7,282 bases of DNA, taken from NCBI GenBank assembly GCA_019310665.1, contig JAFDDW010000082.1, positions 1-7,282 on the forward strand, written 5' to 3'. Positions 1 to 5,784 of the stretch are shown here, in pieces; the first letter of the stretch is position 1, and each line of letters begins with the position of its first letter. The stretch comes from Deltaproteobacteria bacterium. GTDB lineage: Bacteria > Desulfobacterota > Desulfobacteria > Desulfobacterales > JAFDCJ01. Made by a program: the position numbers and the translations under genes. Below the pieces are notes generated by a model. It was not told the DNA's origin, searched no databases, and saw only the letters and a program-made list of their open reading frames with translations.

Positions 1-122
1 AGAGCCAGTTGCTTGAAGAAGAGAGTGATGATTCTACAGAGGAAAATGATGCAAAAGAAAAAATTGCTACGGGTACTGGTTCAGAAGAAGTCATAGAAGT
101 CCAAAAAAATGGAGAAGAATAA
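1..122 (+). CDS. C-terminal tail of an unidentified acidic protein (5' end outside window)
   Basis: An open frame enters from the left edge (codons counted from base 3) and ends at a TAA at 120-122, giving about 39 visible residues. The tail is highly acidic and polar: it starts SQLLEEESDDSTEEND and ends EVIEVQKNGEE, with no hydrophobic segment. It looks like a disordered acidic C-terminal extension of a larger protein. Such tails occur in many unrelated proteins (topoisomerases, chaperones, translation factors), so no function is assigned. It converges on the DUF4143 remnant, whose stop lies 26 bases downstream. No convincing hairpin terminator is visible between them. The reading frame is only inferred from composition and its clean stop. 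Confidence 0.5.
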   Translation, partial: SQLLEEESDDSTEENDAKEKIATGTGSEEVIEVQKNGEE

Positions 123-147
123 TATTTCCCAAAGCTGGTGATGCCGA

Positions 148-780
148 TCAATTAAGCAATAAAAATAACGGAGCCGGAATACCAACAATCTTTTCATCCA
201 GGAAAAAAGTATTCTTTGTGACCAAGATTCCCTTACCGAAGCTACGCTTCATGGTGGTGTAGTCGGATCTGCTAATGCTGTTCTGGTATTTTACCTCCAC
301 CGGAAAAAGCGATTCGCCATGAAGGACAACGAAATCGACCTCCTTGCCCTTTGTCGATTTCCAGTAGAATACTTTTTCGATACTGCCAAATCCTTCAAAT
401 AATCGATGCTCAAATTTTCTGAGAAGATGGGCTGCAACCGCCCCCTCTACAGCAAGACTGACATCTTGACCGGTGCTCAGGCTCACCTCATGCCGGGCAA
501 GGTTTAGCACCAGAGGATCAATAAAATAAAAATTTTTCCTTTTGTTTGGATTGGCGGCTCTTTTATTCCTGTCCAAATAGTAAAAAATGGCCAGCAAAAA
601 AGAATCGGCTAAAAGCTCACTGTATTCTCTCACTGTATTGTACGAGGGCGTGTCGATTGTTTTGGCCAAACTCTGCCAGCTGACAGGGGTTCCTCCTATA
701 GATAAAACTTGGATGCCAGCGAAGCTTTGATTCGCGATAGCCCACAATAGAGCGATCCGACTCCATTTCACTGTTCTGCA
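148..780 (-). pseudogene. 5'-truncated AAA-family ATPase, DUF4143 C-terminal half
   Basis: About 207 residues match the C-terminal half of the widespread 'ATP-binding protein, AAA/DUF4143' family. A winged-helix-like segment (SWQSLAKTIDTPSYNTVREY, about residues 31-50) is followed by an LLADSF helix, the NFYFIDPLV stretch near residue 80 and a nuclease-like end with EVDFVV and FPVEVKYQ (about residues 143-163). Full-length members are roughly 380-430 residues and begin with a Walker A/B ATPase domain. None of that is present: the frame meets a TGA at 781-783, only three codons before the first usable start, a GTG at 769-771. The next 70 bases hold the promoter of a TA operon. The gene therefore appears to have lost its 5' half and is probably non-functional, though a DNA-binding/nuclease-like fragment could still be made. 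The other upstream frames do not continue the family. Family assignment is confident; the exact breakpoint is inferred. Confidence 0.75.
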
Positions 781-796
781 TCATGATAAAAACATC

Positions 797-826
797 TTGA
801 CTTAGTCCAGAGACTTAGTCTATTAT
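797..826 (+). promoter_or_regulatory. Sigma70-type promoter of the vapBC-like operon
   Basis: TTGACT at 797-802 and TATTAT at 821-826 are separated by 18 bases and sit 28 bases upstream of the antitoxin ATG. A plausible ribosome-binding site, GGAGAG, lies at 843-848, five bases before the ATG. The -35 hexamer and the spacer are occupied by repeated palindromes (separate entry), the usual arrangement for an autoregulated TA operon. Confidence 0.6.
799..820 (+). promoter_or_regulatory. Twin palindromic operator boxes GACTTAGTC in the vapBC-like promoter
   Basis: GACTTAGTC occurs twice, at 799-807 and 812-820. Each copy is itself a 4+4 palindrome (GACT-T-AGTC), and the two are 13 bases apart start to start. 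The first overlaps the -35 hexamer and the second abuts the -10. Known TA antitoxins of the Phd and AbrB types bind such paired palindromes to repress their own operon. Binding by the adjacent antitoxin is inferred. Confidence 0.55.
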
Positions 827-853
827 TAGAACAAAAAATATCGGAGAGTTCAA

Positions 854-1081
854 ATGCCTACAATTGTAAATGTGCACCAGGCCAAAACACAGTTTTCGCG
901 GTTGCTTAAACGAGCGCATGAGGGCGAGGTAATAGTGCTCGCCAAAGCGGGAAAACCTTATGCCCTCTTAGTACCTTTAGAAAAATCGCAACCCAGGGTA
1001 CCTGGGATTGCTGATGGTCGGATAGATGAGGCTTTTTTTGAACCACTGCCGGAAAGCGAGTTGAAGGCATGGAACCAGTAA
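854..1081 (+). CDS. vapB: Phd/YefM-type antitoxin of a VapBC-like module
   Basis: A 75-residue antitoxin that should neutralise the PIN-domain toxin encoded next to it and, with it, repress the operon. Residues 1-45 have the Phd/YefM dimerisation and DNA-binding fold pattern: VNVHQAKTQFSRLLKRA, then EVIVLAKAGKPYALLVPL. Residues 48-75 form the toxin-binding tail (PGIADGRIDEAFFEPLPESEL) typical of antitoxins paired with PIN toxins of this class. Length is normal. The start is supported by GGAGAG five bases upstream and the promoter just before it. The stop overlaps the toxin start by 13 bases (1069-1081), implying translational coupling. The name vapB is used for its pairing with VapC; by fold it is a Phd-type rather than AbrB-type antitoxin. 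Confidence 0.88.
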   Translation: MPTIVNVHQAKTQFSRLLKRAHEGEVIVLAKAGKPYALLVPLEKSQPRVPGIADGRIDEAFFEPLPESELKAWNQ

Positions 1082-1479
1082 AAGAAACGGTCGCGGGGTT
1101 CTTGATTGATACCCATGTCCTTTTGTGGTGGCTATTTGATGATCCCAAGCTTTCCGGTCTGGCTCATGATGTTATTCAGGCGCCGGATAATACAATTCTG
1201 GTTAGCAGTGCTTCCGGGTGGGAAATCGCTACGAAATATCGTTTAGGGAAATTGCCCCATGCCGGTGAGGTGGCCCGTAACTTACCCTCCATGCTACGCA
1301 AGTCGCGTATAGACGTTTTACCAATTACCATGGAACATGCGCTGGCAGCCGGAGCACTCCCCGGTCCTCATCGTGATCCTTTTGACCGGATGTTGATCGC
1401 TCAAGGGCAAATCGAGGAATTGCCGATCGTAACTTCAGACCATGCGTTTAAGCAATATCCTGTTAAGATTATATGGTGA
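1069..1479 (+). CDS. vapC: PIN-domain ribonuclease toxin, VapC-like
   Basis: A 136-residue PIN-domain protein, the expected toxin of a type II TA module. Family members are Mg-dependent ribonucleases cleaving tRNA or rRNA; the target here is unknown. The acidic catalytic set is visible: D14 in LIDTHVLLWW, E52 in SGWEIATKYRLGKL, D103 with D106 in HRDPFDRMLIAQ, and D124 in IVTSDHAF. It is therefore predicted to be active. The AT-KYRLGKL and GPHRDPFDR signatures place it in the subgroup normally paired with Phd-like antitoxins. It overlaps the antitoxin gene by 13 bases in another frame. Only a weak upstream Shine-Dalgarno is seen, which suits coupled translation. A start further in, near residue 12, would shorten the N-terminus without touching the catalytic residues. 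Confidence 0.92.
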   Translation: MEPVKETVAGFLIDTHVLLWWLFDDPKLSGLAHDVIQAPDNTILVSSASGWEIATKYRLGKLPHAGEVARNLPSMLRKSRIDVLPITMEHALAAGALPGPHRDPFDRMLIAQGQIEELPIVTSDHAFKQYPVKIIW

Positions 1480-1576
1480 GAGAAAGGCATAGGGATCAAG
1501 TCTTCATTCTTAACAGATTTATTTGCAATGGTGTGGGATATAACAAAAGACGTATACGTGTTTGTGCGAGGATCAA

Positions 1577-1819
1577 ATGTTGAACGAAGATTACAAAGAG
1601 ATGTTGCAAAACTTATTAGACCAAAAAGTTGAATTCCTTGTAGTAGGCGCCTATGCTTTAGCGGCTCATGGATTTCCAAGGGCTACAGGTGATATGGATA
1701 TTTGGATAAAGCCCGATCAAAAAAATTCGAAGAAAGACAAATTATTTAAACTGATCGACCCGCTTCTGGATCTCCTTGGCTTTCTCCGGGGAAATCGGAA
1801 CCGGCTGGTGCTCCTGTAA
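1577..1819 (+). pseudogene. 3'-truncated nucleotidyltransferase-like gene (MNT/DUF6036-type)
   Basis: From an ATG at 1577 (AGGA at 1569-1572, four bases upstream) the first ~53 residues resemble the start of small nucleotidyltransferase-fold proteins, the family linked with AbiE-type and HEPN/MNT modules. EFLVVGAYALAAHGFPRATG spans residues 19-38, followed by D39-x-D41 in GDMDIWIKP, the conserved metal-binding pair. Intact relatives continue for about another 80-150 residues. Here the family resemblance stops near residue 52 (about base 1732), and the frame then runs antisense through the 3' end of the minus-strand methyltransferase gene until a TAA at 1817-1819. The final ~30 residues are thus a readthrough artefact. 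The gene appears broken by a deletion or insertion junction. It lies 97 bases downstream of the toxin in the same orientation. Exact family and breakpoint are inferred. Confidence 0.68.
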
Positions 1820-3181
1820 TACCTGCTGAAGCTTTTGCTGGGCCCGCTGCAATAAACTGGTGCTGCCGGTGGCCTGCCATTTATCATATCCCAGGCGGCT
1901 GATCAACCTGGGCCGCCACTGGGTTGACTGCAAATGTTCCAGGGTATGCCGGTGGACCAGAAAATTGCCGTCCGCTCCCACCTCCTTGATAACATCCAAT
2001 GCCAACATGTCGTCATTAACCGGTATCCCCCGGTAAAGCCTGCGCACCTGATCGATCACCTCATTCAGAATAACGATCATATCCAAACTGCCGGTGCGTC
2101 CGAAGTCCAGGTAGCCCACATCGTGATTTAAATTGGAGCCCGCCATTTCGGCGATAAAGGTTAGCAACCCGGCTTCAAAGGTTGCCTGCTCATCGGGGAT
2201 TTGAGAATCCGTGGTGCCGGCATAGCCCCAGTTGGGAAGGTTGTAAAAGTGGCTCATCTCAACAATCGCGATATAGGCCAGCAGGTATTCGGGGGCATTG
2301 TAGGAACACTGGGCCGTGGCCATGTCTAAAACCGCCGGGCCCACACCCATAATGAAGGGAGCGCCTTTGGTTTTGAGCTGATGGATCACCAGACCGCAGA
2401 AGCATTCCGCCAGGCCCTGGGCCACGTGCCCGGCAATGGTCATGGGGGCGGTGGACCCGGCAAGGGGTGCCGGCGAATAAATAACGGGCATGGATTTCTC
2501 GGCGCAAAACAGGAGTTTGTCCACACTCTCAACCGCATGCTGCAGGGGACTGACGGGCTCTCCGTAATAGATGCAATAGGGTTTGGCCCGCAGCTTTTCT
2601 TCGCCGTTGCGCAGGGTCCGGGCGATCTCCCAAATCTGGTCAAGATCACTGCGGTCTACCGCCGTGCACACGATGGGTTTGACGGAGTTGGCCGCCATGG
2701 CCTGGAAGCTGTGCAGATAGGCCCGGTGCGCCGCAACATCGGATGGGTGGGCAAAGGACATGATAAAATCCAGGTTGGGCATAGCGTCGGCCACTCTGGC
2801 CGCCCGGGCAACATCATCGAGAACACATGGATGGCGCTGCATCGTCCGGGATTCCAGTGAATAAATAAGATCGGACCCGGTGCCGAAATAAGAGCGATGT
2901 CCCCCGAGATCCATGACCTGGTTGGCTTCACGATCGTAGATGGCGATATTATCAGGCGCACTGTCAATGGATTTCAGCACCAGTTCTTCTGCTATTTTCA
3001 CCATGCCGTCGTCCTGGACAGCGCAACCGGCATCGGTTAACAGGGCCAGGGCCTCATCGTGATGGACTTTCATGCCGATCTCACTCAGGACCTTGAGGAC
3101 GGCCCGATGAATTTTTTCTTTATCTTCCTGTGAAAGGAAGGACAGGTTGGGTCTGAACGTAATTTCTTCCACTGGTAGCAT
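1742..3181 (-). CDS. MttB-family (trimethylamine methyltransferase superfamily) corrinoid methyltransferase, non-pyrrolysine
   Basis: A 479-residue protein matching the MttB/MtgB superfamily, cytoplasmic enzymes that move a methyl group from methylated amines to a cognate corrinoid protein. Family landmarks in order: N-terminal LKVLSEIGMKVHHDEAL (29-45), YFGTGSD (98-104), PIVCTAVDR (169-177), glycine-rich PLAGSTAPMTIAGHVAQGLAE (239-259), PNWGYAGTTDSQIPDEQ (316-332) and the terminal EHQP region (457-460). The frame has no in-frame amber codon, so it belongs with pyrrolysine-free members (characterised ones use glycine betaine, proline betaine, carnitine or butyrobetaine), not true trimethylamine MttB. 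The substrate cannot be read here. The frame is open up to an ATG at 3242-3244, but those 21 extra residues come from the upstream AT-rich repeat, so the ATG at 3179-3181 is chosen. Its GGAGG is only two bases away, leaving a GTG at 3170-3172 (11-base spacing) as an alternative. No corrinoid protein or MtgA-type partner is in the window. Confidence 0.88.
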   Translation of the reverse strand: MLPVEEITFRPNLSFLSQEDKEKIHRAVLKVLSEIGMKVHHDEALALLTDAGCAVQDDGMVKIAEELVLKSIDSAPDNIAIYDREANQVMDLGGHRSYFGTGSDLIYSLESRTMQRHPCVLDDVARAARVADAMPNLDFIMSFAHPSDVAAHRAYLHSFQAMAANSVKPIVCTAVDRSDLDQIWEIARTLRNGEEKLRAKPYCIYYGEPVSPLQHAVESVDKLLFCAEKSMPVIYSPAPLAGSTAPMTIAGHVAQGLAECFCGLVIHQLKTKGAPFIMGVGPAVLDMATAQCSYNAPEYLLAYIAIVEMSHFYNLPNWGYAGTTDSQIPDEQATFEAGLLTFIAEMAGSNLNHDVGYLDFGRTGSLDMIVILNEVIDQVRRLYRGIPVNDDMLALDVIKEVGADGNFLVHRHTLEHLQSTQWRPRLISRLGYDKWQATGSTSLLQRAQQKLQQVLQEHQPVPISPEKAKEIQKRVDQFK

Positions 3182-3212
3182 TGCCTCCAGGATTGAGTAA
3201 ATTCCAAGCACC

Positions 3213-3360
3213 TTAATTATTAAATCCCAAATCACAAAACACAAATATCAAATAAATCACAATGACCAAAATTCAAAATTCCAAACAATGTTTTGGTCAT
3301 TGAAAAATTGAGATTTGAGATTTGTTTGAAATTTGATGCTTGTAATTTGGAATTTAATTG
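3213..3360. repeat. AT-rich imperfect inverted-repeat element (MITE-like or transcribed hairpin)
   Basis: A stretch of about 148 bases forms a long imperfect palindrome. The left arm (3222-3260, built of AAATCCCAAATCACAAA-like units) is the imperfect reverse complement of the right arm (about 3308-3356, TTGAGATTTGAGATTTG through TTTGGAATTT). At the core is a perfect 12-bp inverted repeat, CAATGACCAAAA (3260-3271) and TTTTGGTCATTG (3291-3302), around a 19-base loop. Each arm is made of short degenerate AAATyCnAA-type units. The element fills most of the 249-base gap between two co-directional genes, so it would be transcribed as a stem-loop on the minus strand. No transposase and no clear target-site duplication are seen. 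It resembles multicopy intergenic elements of environmental bacteria; copy number cannot be checked here. Confidence 0.65.
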
Positions 3361-3430
3361 GCTGTTGCCTGCAAAAAGAAGATAAAAAACCAAGCCAAAT
3401 CATGTAAATAAAATAAAGGACATAACACGG

Positions 3431-5314
3431 CTATGCCGCTGAATCGGACAAGTTCTGGGAGGGCAATAGCTCCAGTTGGTTCAGCTTTTCTTCTGCGGGT
3501 CGGCCGTTTTCATCCCAGCCCATGGCGGCATAAAATTCCCGTTTCATAGGTTCCATCCATTCCTGGGGTTTGGATGGCTGTTTTCCGGCATTATATTCTT
3601 TTTCAAAAAACATATCCGGCAGGCGATCGTCCGCCTCAGTCGCGCCGAATCGCAGATTGATCAGTCTTTCCAGGTTGAGGATTCTTTCCCCGGCGGCAAA
3701 AAGGTCCCCAACACTGACAGGTTGATCCGTCAACTCCGACGTCAATTCGGCTTCAGCCACCAAATCGTAAGCACAGATAAGGCACAAGGCCGGCACCTTG
3801 CACAAACCAAGGCAGTCCATAACCATGCCGACAATCATGGACTGTCTGACCAGTGCCGCTTTCCCATGGATGGAATTGAGATCGATCGTTTTCGGAAGTC
3901 CGAACTCCTCAATCTTTTCATCCGGCATCCATTTATACTCCAGGGTAGCATAGACGTCACTAAAATCGGCCCCCCGGTTGGAAACCGTATATCCCAGGGC
4001 AGTACCCATGATGTTATCGGGATGATAGCCGGCTAATTCAAGTCCCTTGACGTGGGGAGCATAGTTTTCGGCACCGCGGCCGATGATCCGGGCGGCCTGG
4101 CGAACACCTTTGGCAAGAATACCTCCAAATCCCTCACCGGCGGCCATCTGTTTGATCAAAACCTCCATGGCCTGGCCGTTGCCCCAGGAAAGCTCCAGGC
4201 CGCCGGTGTCCTCCGGGGTCAGGATTCCTCGATCAAAAAGGTCCATGGCAAAGGCGATGGCACCTCCGGCGGAAATGCTGTCCATGCCCAAACGGGAACA
4301 CAGGTTATCCAGGTAAACCAGGGTTTCCAGATCAGTCAAACCGCACCGGGACCCCAGCGACAACATGGGCTCAAACTCGGGTCTTACCGCTTTTCTGCCC
4401 TTTAATTTTCCTTCAGGAAACTCCAGCTCAGCCTTACATCGCACCGGGCAACGATAACAGCCACGTGTGCGGGTGATATTTTTTTCAAGATTTTTACCAT
4501 CGATTTGCCCGGCGGCCTCAAAGGTATTTTCTCTGAAATTGCGGGTTGCCAGAATCCCAAGGTCATCGGCCCATTTGACGTAACCGGCCCCGCCGTGTTT
4601 TTTAATATCTTTGTAGTGCGGAGAATTTTTCATCTGCCAGATGTAGCGCTTAATGGCTTCGTGCCCGTTTTCACTGGCCCGGAATAATATTTTCTTTTTC
4701 GGCTCTTTGACCACAATGGCCTTCAGGTTTTTAGAGCCCATGACGGTCCCCATGCCGGTTCGTCCGGCGGCATGGTCCCGGTCCGTCATGATGCAGCCAA
4801 ACAATGTGCCACTTTCACCGGCCGGACCGATGGTCATAATCTCCAATTTTTCACTGCCCAGCTTTGTTTTGAGTTGTTCATCGGTCTCCCAGGTGTCCAG
4901 GCCCCAGATCGATCTTGCGTTGCGAATTTCAATTTTGTCACCGTCAATCCAGAGATAGACGGGTTCCGGTGATTTGCCGCGGATGATCAAGCTTTGAATG
5001 CCGCTGGATCGGAGTTTGGCCCCAAAATTGCCGCCGATATTTGAACTCCCCAAAAGTCCGGTAAGGGGTGAGCGGGCATTGATGTGGAGCCTGGCCGAGG
5101 CCGGAGCAGCAGTGCCCGTAAGCAATCCACAGGAAAAAAGGAGTATGTTTTCAGGACCCAAAGGGTCTGCGTCAGCGGGCATATTGTTGTAAAGATATTG
5201 GACGTTGAAACCACGGCCACTAAGATATTTCCACTGGAGATCATCAGGATATGGTAGAAATTTCCAATCTCCTGCACTTAAATCAATTTCAAGAATTTGT
5301 CCTACAAACGCCAT
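3431..5314 (-). CDS. aor: Tungsten-containing aldehyde:ferredoxin oxidoreductase (AOR) family protein
   Basis: A 627-residue AOR-family protein. Characterised members oxidise aldehydes to acids (or reverse this) using a tungstopterin and one [4Fe-4S] cluster, passing electrons to ferredoxin; all are oxygen-sensitive and cytoplasmic. The N-terminal cofactor-binding domain (about 1-205) has YLSGRGFNV (30-38), RLHINARSPLTG (75-86) and NIGGNFGAKLRSSG (92-105). In the C-terminal part, cluster ligands are C286, C289 and C293 (GCYRCPVRC) plus C505 in DCLGLC (500-505), matching the standard arrangement. E313 in RPEFE matches the conserved active-site glutamate region. The segment SNRGADFSD (445-453) has phenylalanine where many AORs carry an RGxxH histidine, so substrate and mechanism may differ from classical AOR. 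Length is typical. The ATG at 5312-5314 follows an AAAGG-like site about 11 bases away. A likely promoter lies about 60 bases upstream, and an MttB-like gene lies 249 bases downstream. The physiological aldehyde is unknown. Confidence 0.92.
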   Translation of the reverse strand: MAFVGQILEIDLSAGDWKFLPYPDDLQWKYLSGRGFNVQYLYNNMPADADPLGPENILLFSCGLLTGTAAPASARLHINARSPLTGLLGSSNIGGNFGAKLRSSGIQSLIIRGKSPEPVYLWIDGDKIEIRNARSIWGLDTWETDEQLKTKLGSEKLEIMTIGPAGESGTLFGCIMTDRDHAAGRTGMGTVMGSKNLKAIVVKEPKKKILFRASENGHEAIKRYIWQMKNSPHYKDIKKHGGAGYVKWADDLGILATRNFRENTFEAAGQIDGKNLEKNITRTRGCYRCPVRCKAELEFPEGKLKGRKAVRPEFEPMLSLGSRCGLTDLETLVYLDNLCSRLGMDSISAGGAIAFAMDLFDRGILTPEDTGGLELSWGNGQAMEVLIKQMAAGEGFGGILAKGVRQAARIIGRGAENYAPHVKGLELAGYHPDNIMGTALGYTVSNRGADFSDVYATLEYKWMPDEKIEEFGLPKTIDLNSIHGKAALVRQSMIVGMVMDCLGLCKVPALCLICAYDLVAEAELTSELTDQPVSVGDLFAAGERILNLERLINLRFGATEADDRLPDMFFEKEYNAGKQPSKPQEWMEPMKREFYAAMGWDENGRPAEEKLNQLELLPSQNLSDSAA

Positions 5315-5372
5315 CGTCTCATTTTACCTTTCCGGTTATCTGGAAATAACAAGCTGTATTGGTTGTGGATTA

Positions 5373-5401
5373 ATTATACACAGCGCCATAATTAATTGCG
5401 C
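5373..5401 (-). promoter_or_regulatory. Probable promoter of the AOR gene
   Basis: On the minus strand a perfect TATAAT lies at 5373-5378, about 59 bases upstream of the AOR start codon. No good TTGACA is found 16-18 bases further upstream (the bases around 5396-5401 read GCGCAA), so a transcriptional activator may be needed. A CGCTGTG box ends directly at the TATAAT, and further copies lie upstream (separate entry). Promoter function is inferred from the -10 match and position only. Confidence 0.4.
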
Positions 5402-5467
5402 ACTTTCACAGCGAATGGTTGACGTTAAAGCTATCTAAAACGGTAAAACTTGTAAATCGCTGTGTAT
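5376..5467. promoter_or_regulatory. Three CACAGCG/CGCTGTG boxes around the AOR promoter
   Basis: ATACACAGCG at 5376-5385 and CGCTGTGTAT at 5458-5467 form a perfect 10-bp inverted repeat 72 bases apart. A further CACAGCG lies at 5407-5413 in the same orientation as the first. The 5379-5385 copy touches the putative -10 of the AOR gene. The spacing suggests binding sites for a dimeric regulator, possibly with looping, rather than an RNA terminator. No regulator gene is in the window. Chance occurrence of a 7-mer cannot be excluded. Confidence 0.38.
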
Positions 5468-5529
5468 GTGTCCGAAATGATTTAAGTCCTTCTGTATAAT
5501 CGAAGAATTTTCAGTATAAGGAAACGGAT

Positions 5530-5666
5530 ATGCAGTGTCAAGGAGGATGAAGCGGTCAGCAGGGAAACGACCGGGGTTTGTACCCATCCGGATTGATCTG
5601 TAGCTGCCTCACACAAAGCCGCTAAGATTTCACGACATTTTTATGCGTCCTGGCGTCTTTGCCCCA
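5530..5666. repeat. Structured, GC-richer intergenic segment; likely degenerate repeat element
   Basis: Within the 470-base gene-free stretch 5315-5784 this part is GC-richer and full of potential stems. CGGTC/GACCG pairs 5553-5557 with 5569-5573; GGGT/ACCC pairs 5574-5577 with 5582-5585 around a four-base loop; GTGT (5535-5538) and GAGG (5543-5546) can pair with ACAC (5611-5614) and CCTC (5607-5610) to enclose both. It continues into an imperfect inverted repeat: CACAAAGCCGCTAAG (5612-5626) against GCGTC-CTGGCGTCTTTG (5645-5661). This resembles the 'CAAAGACGC...GCGTCTTTG' hairpin repeats scattered in many environmental genomes. It matches no riboswitch consensus I know. Whether it is one element or two adjacent ones is unclear. 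Confidence 0.4.
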
Positions 5667-5717
5667 GAATTTTAAACTTAAGTTAAAGAAGGTAAAATTC
5701 ATGGTGTAATCTAACAG

Positions 5718-5746
5718 TTGACAACACAATATCAGGACACTATAAT
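5718..5746 (+). promoter_or_regulatory. Consensus sigma70 promoter of the Phd/RelE-type TA operon
   Basis: TTGACA at 5718-5723 and TATAAT at 5741-5746 are both perfect consensus hexamers, with the optimal 17-base spacer. The antitoxin ATG follows 38 bases after the -10, with GGAG at 5773-5776 eight bases before it. Such a strong promoter fits an operon held down by its own antitoxin through the operator immediately downstream. Confidence 0.82.
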
Positions 5747-5765
5747 TGACCAGAATATTGGTCAA
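5746..5765 (+). promoter_or_regulatory. Palindromic operator TTGACCA-N6-TGGTCAA at the TA transcription start
   Basis: TTGACCA (5746-5752) and TGGTCAA (5759-5765) are perfect 7-bp inverted arms around GAATAT. The palindrome begins on the last base of the -10 hexamer and covers the expected transcription start. A bound repressor would therefore block RNA polymerase directly. Autorepression by the Phd/YefM antitoxin, alone or with the toxin, is the natural inference from TA biology. Confidence 0.7.
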
Positions 5766-5784
5766 CTAAAATGGAGATCTATTT

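Noticed and set aside
2381..2860. Long plus-strand ORF inside the methyltransferase gene
   Set aside because: Antisense shadow of a strongly supported family member; low-complexity glycine/histidine-rich translation with no family resemblance.
1742..3181. Pyrrolysine-containing MttB
   Set aside because: The reading frame is continuous with no in-frame TAG, so no pyrrolysine codon is present.
3182..3244. N-terminal 21-residue extension of the methyltransferase to an ATG at 3244
   Set aside because: The extra residues come from AT-rich repeat DNA and are hydrophobic junk before the usual family start; an ATG with GGAGG just upstream exists at 3179-3181.
3476..4405. Plus-strand ORFs inside the AOR gene
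   Set aside because: Antisense shadows of a well-conserved AOR frame, without ribosome-binding sites or recognisable domains.
5435..5587. Minus-strand 50-residue ORF starting MGTNPGRFPADRF
   Set aside because: No ribosome-binding site, no recognised family, and it runs through the structured segment and the putative regulatory boxes; more likely a by-product of a repeat element.
5547..5603. Plus-strand 18-residue ORF preceded by AGGAGG
   Set aside because: The AGGAGG touches the ATG with zero spacing, so initiation is implausible, and the peptide is too short to judge.
5553..5626. Possible GEMM (c-di-GMP) riboswitch, because of CAGGGAAACGACC and ACACAAAGCC
   Set aside because: Key conserved bases, the GAAA-type tetraloop helix and the downstream receptor helix are missing, and spacing is wrong. 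Moco and cobalamin aptamers also did not fit what I can recall.
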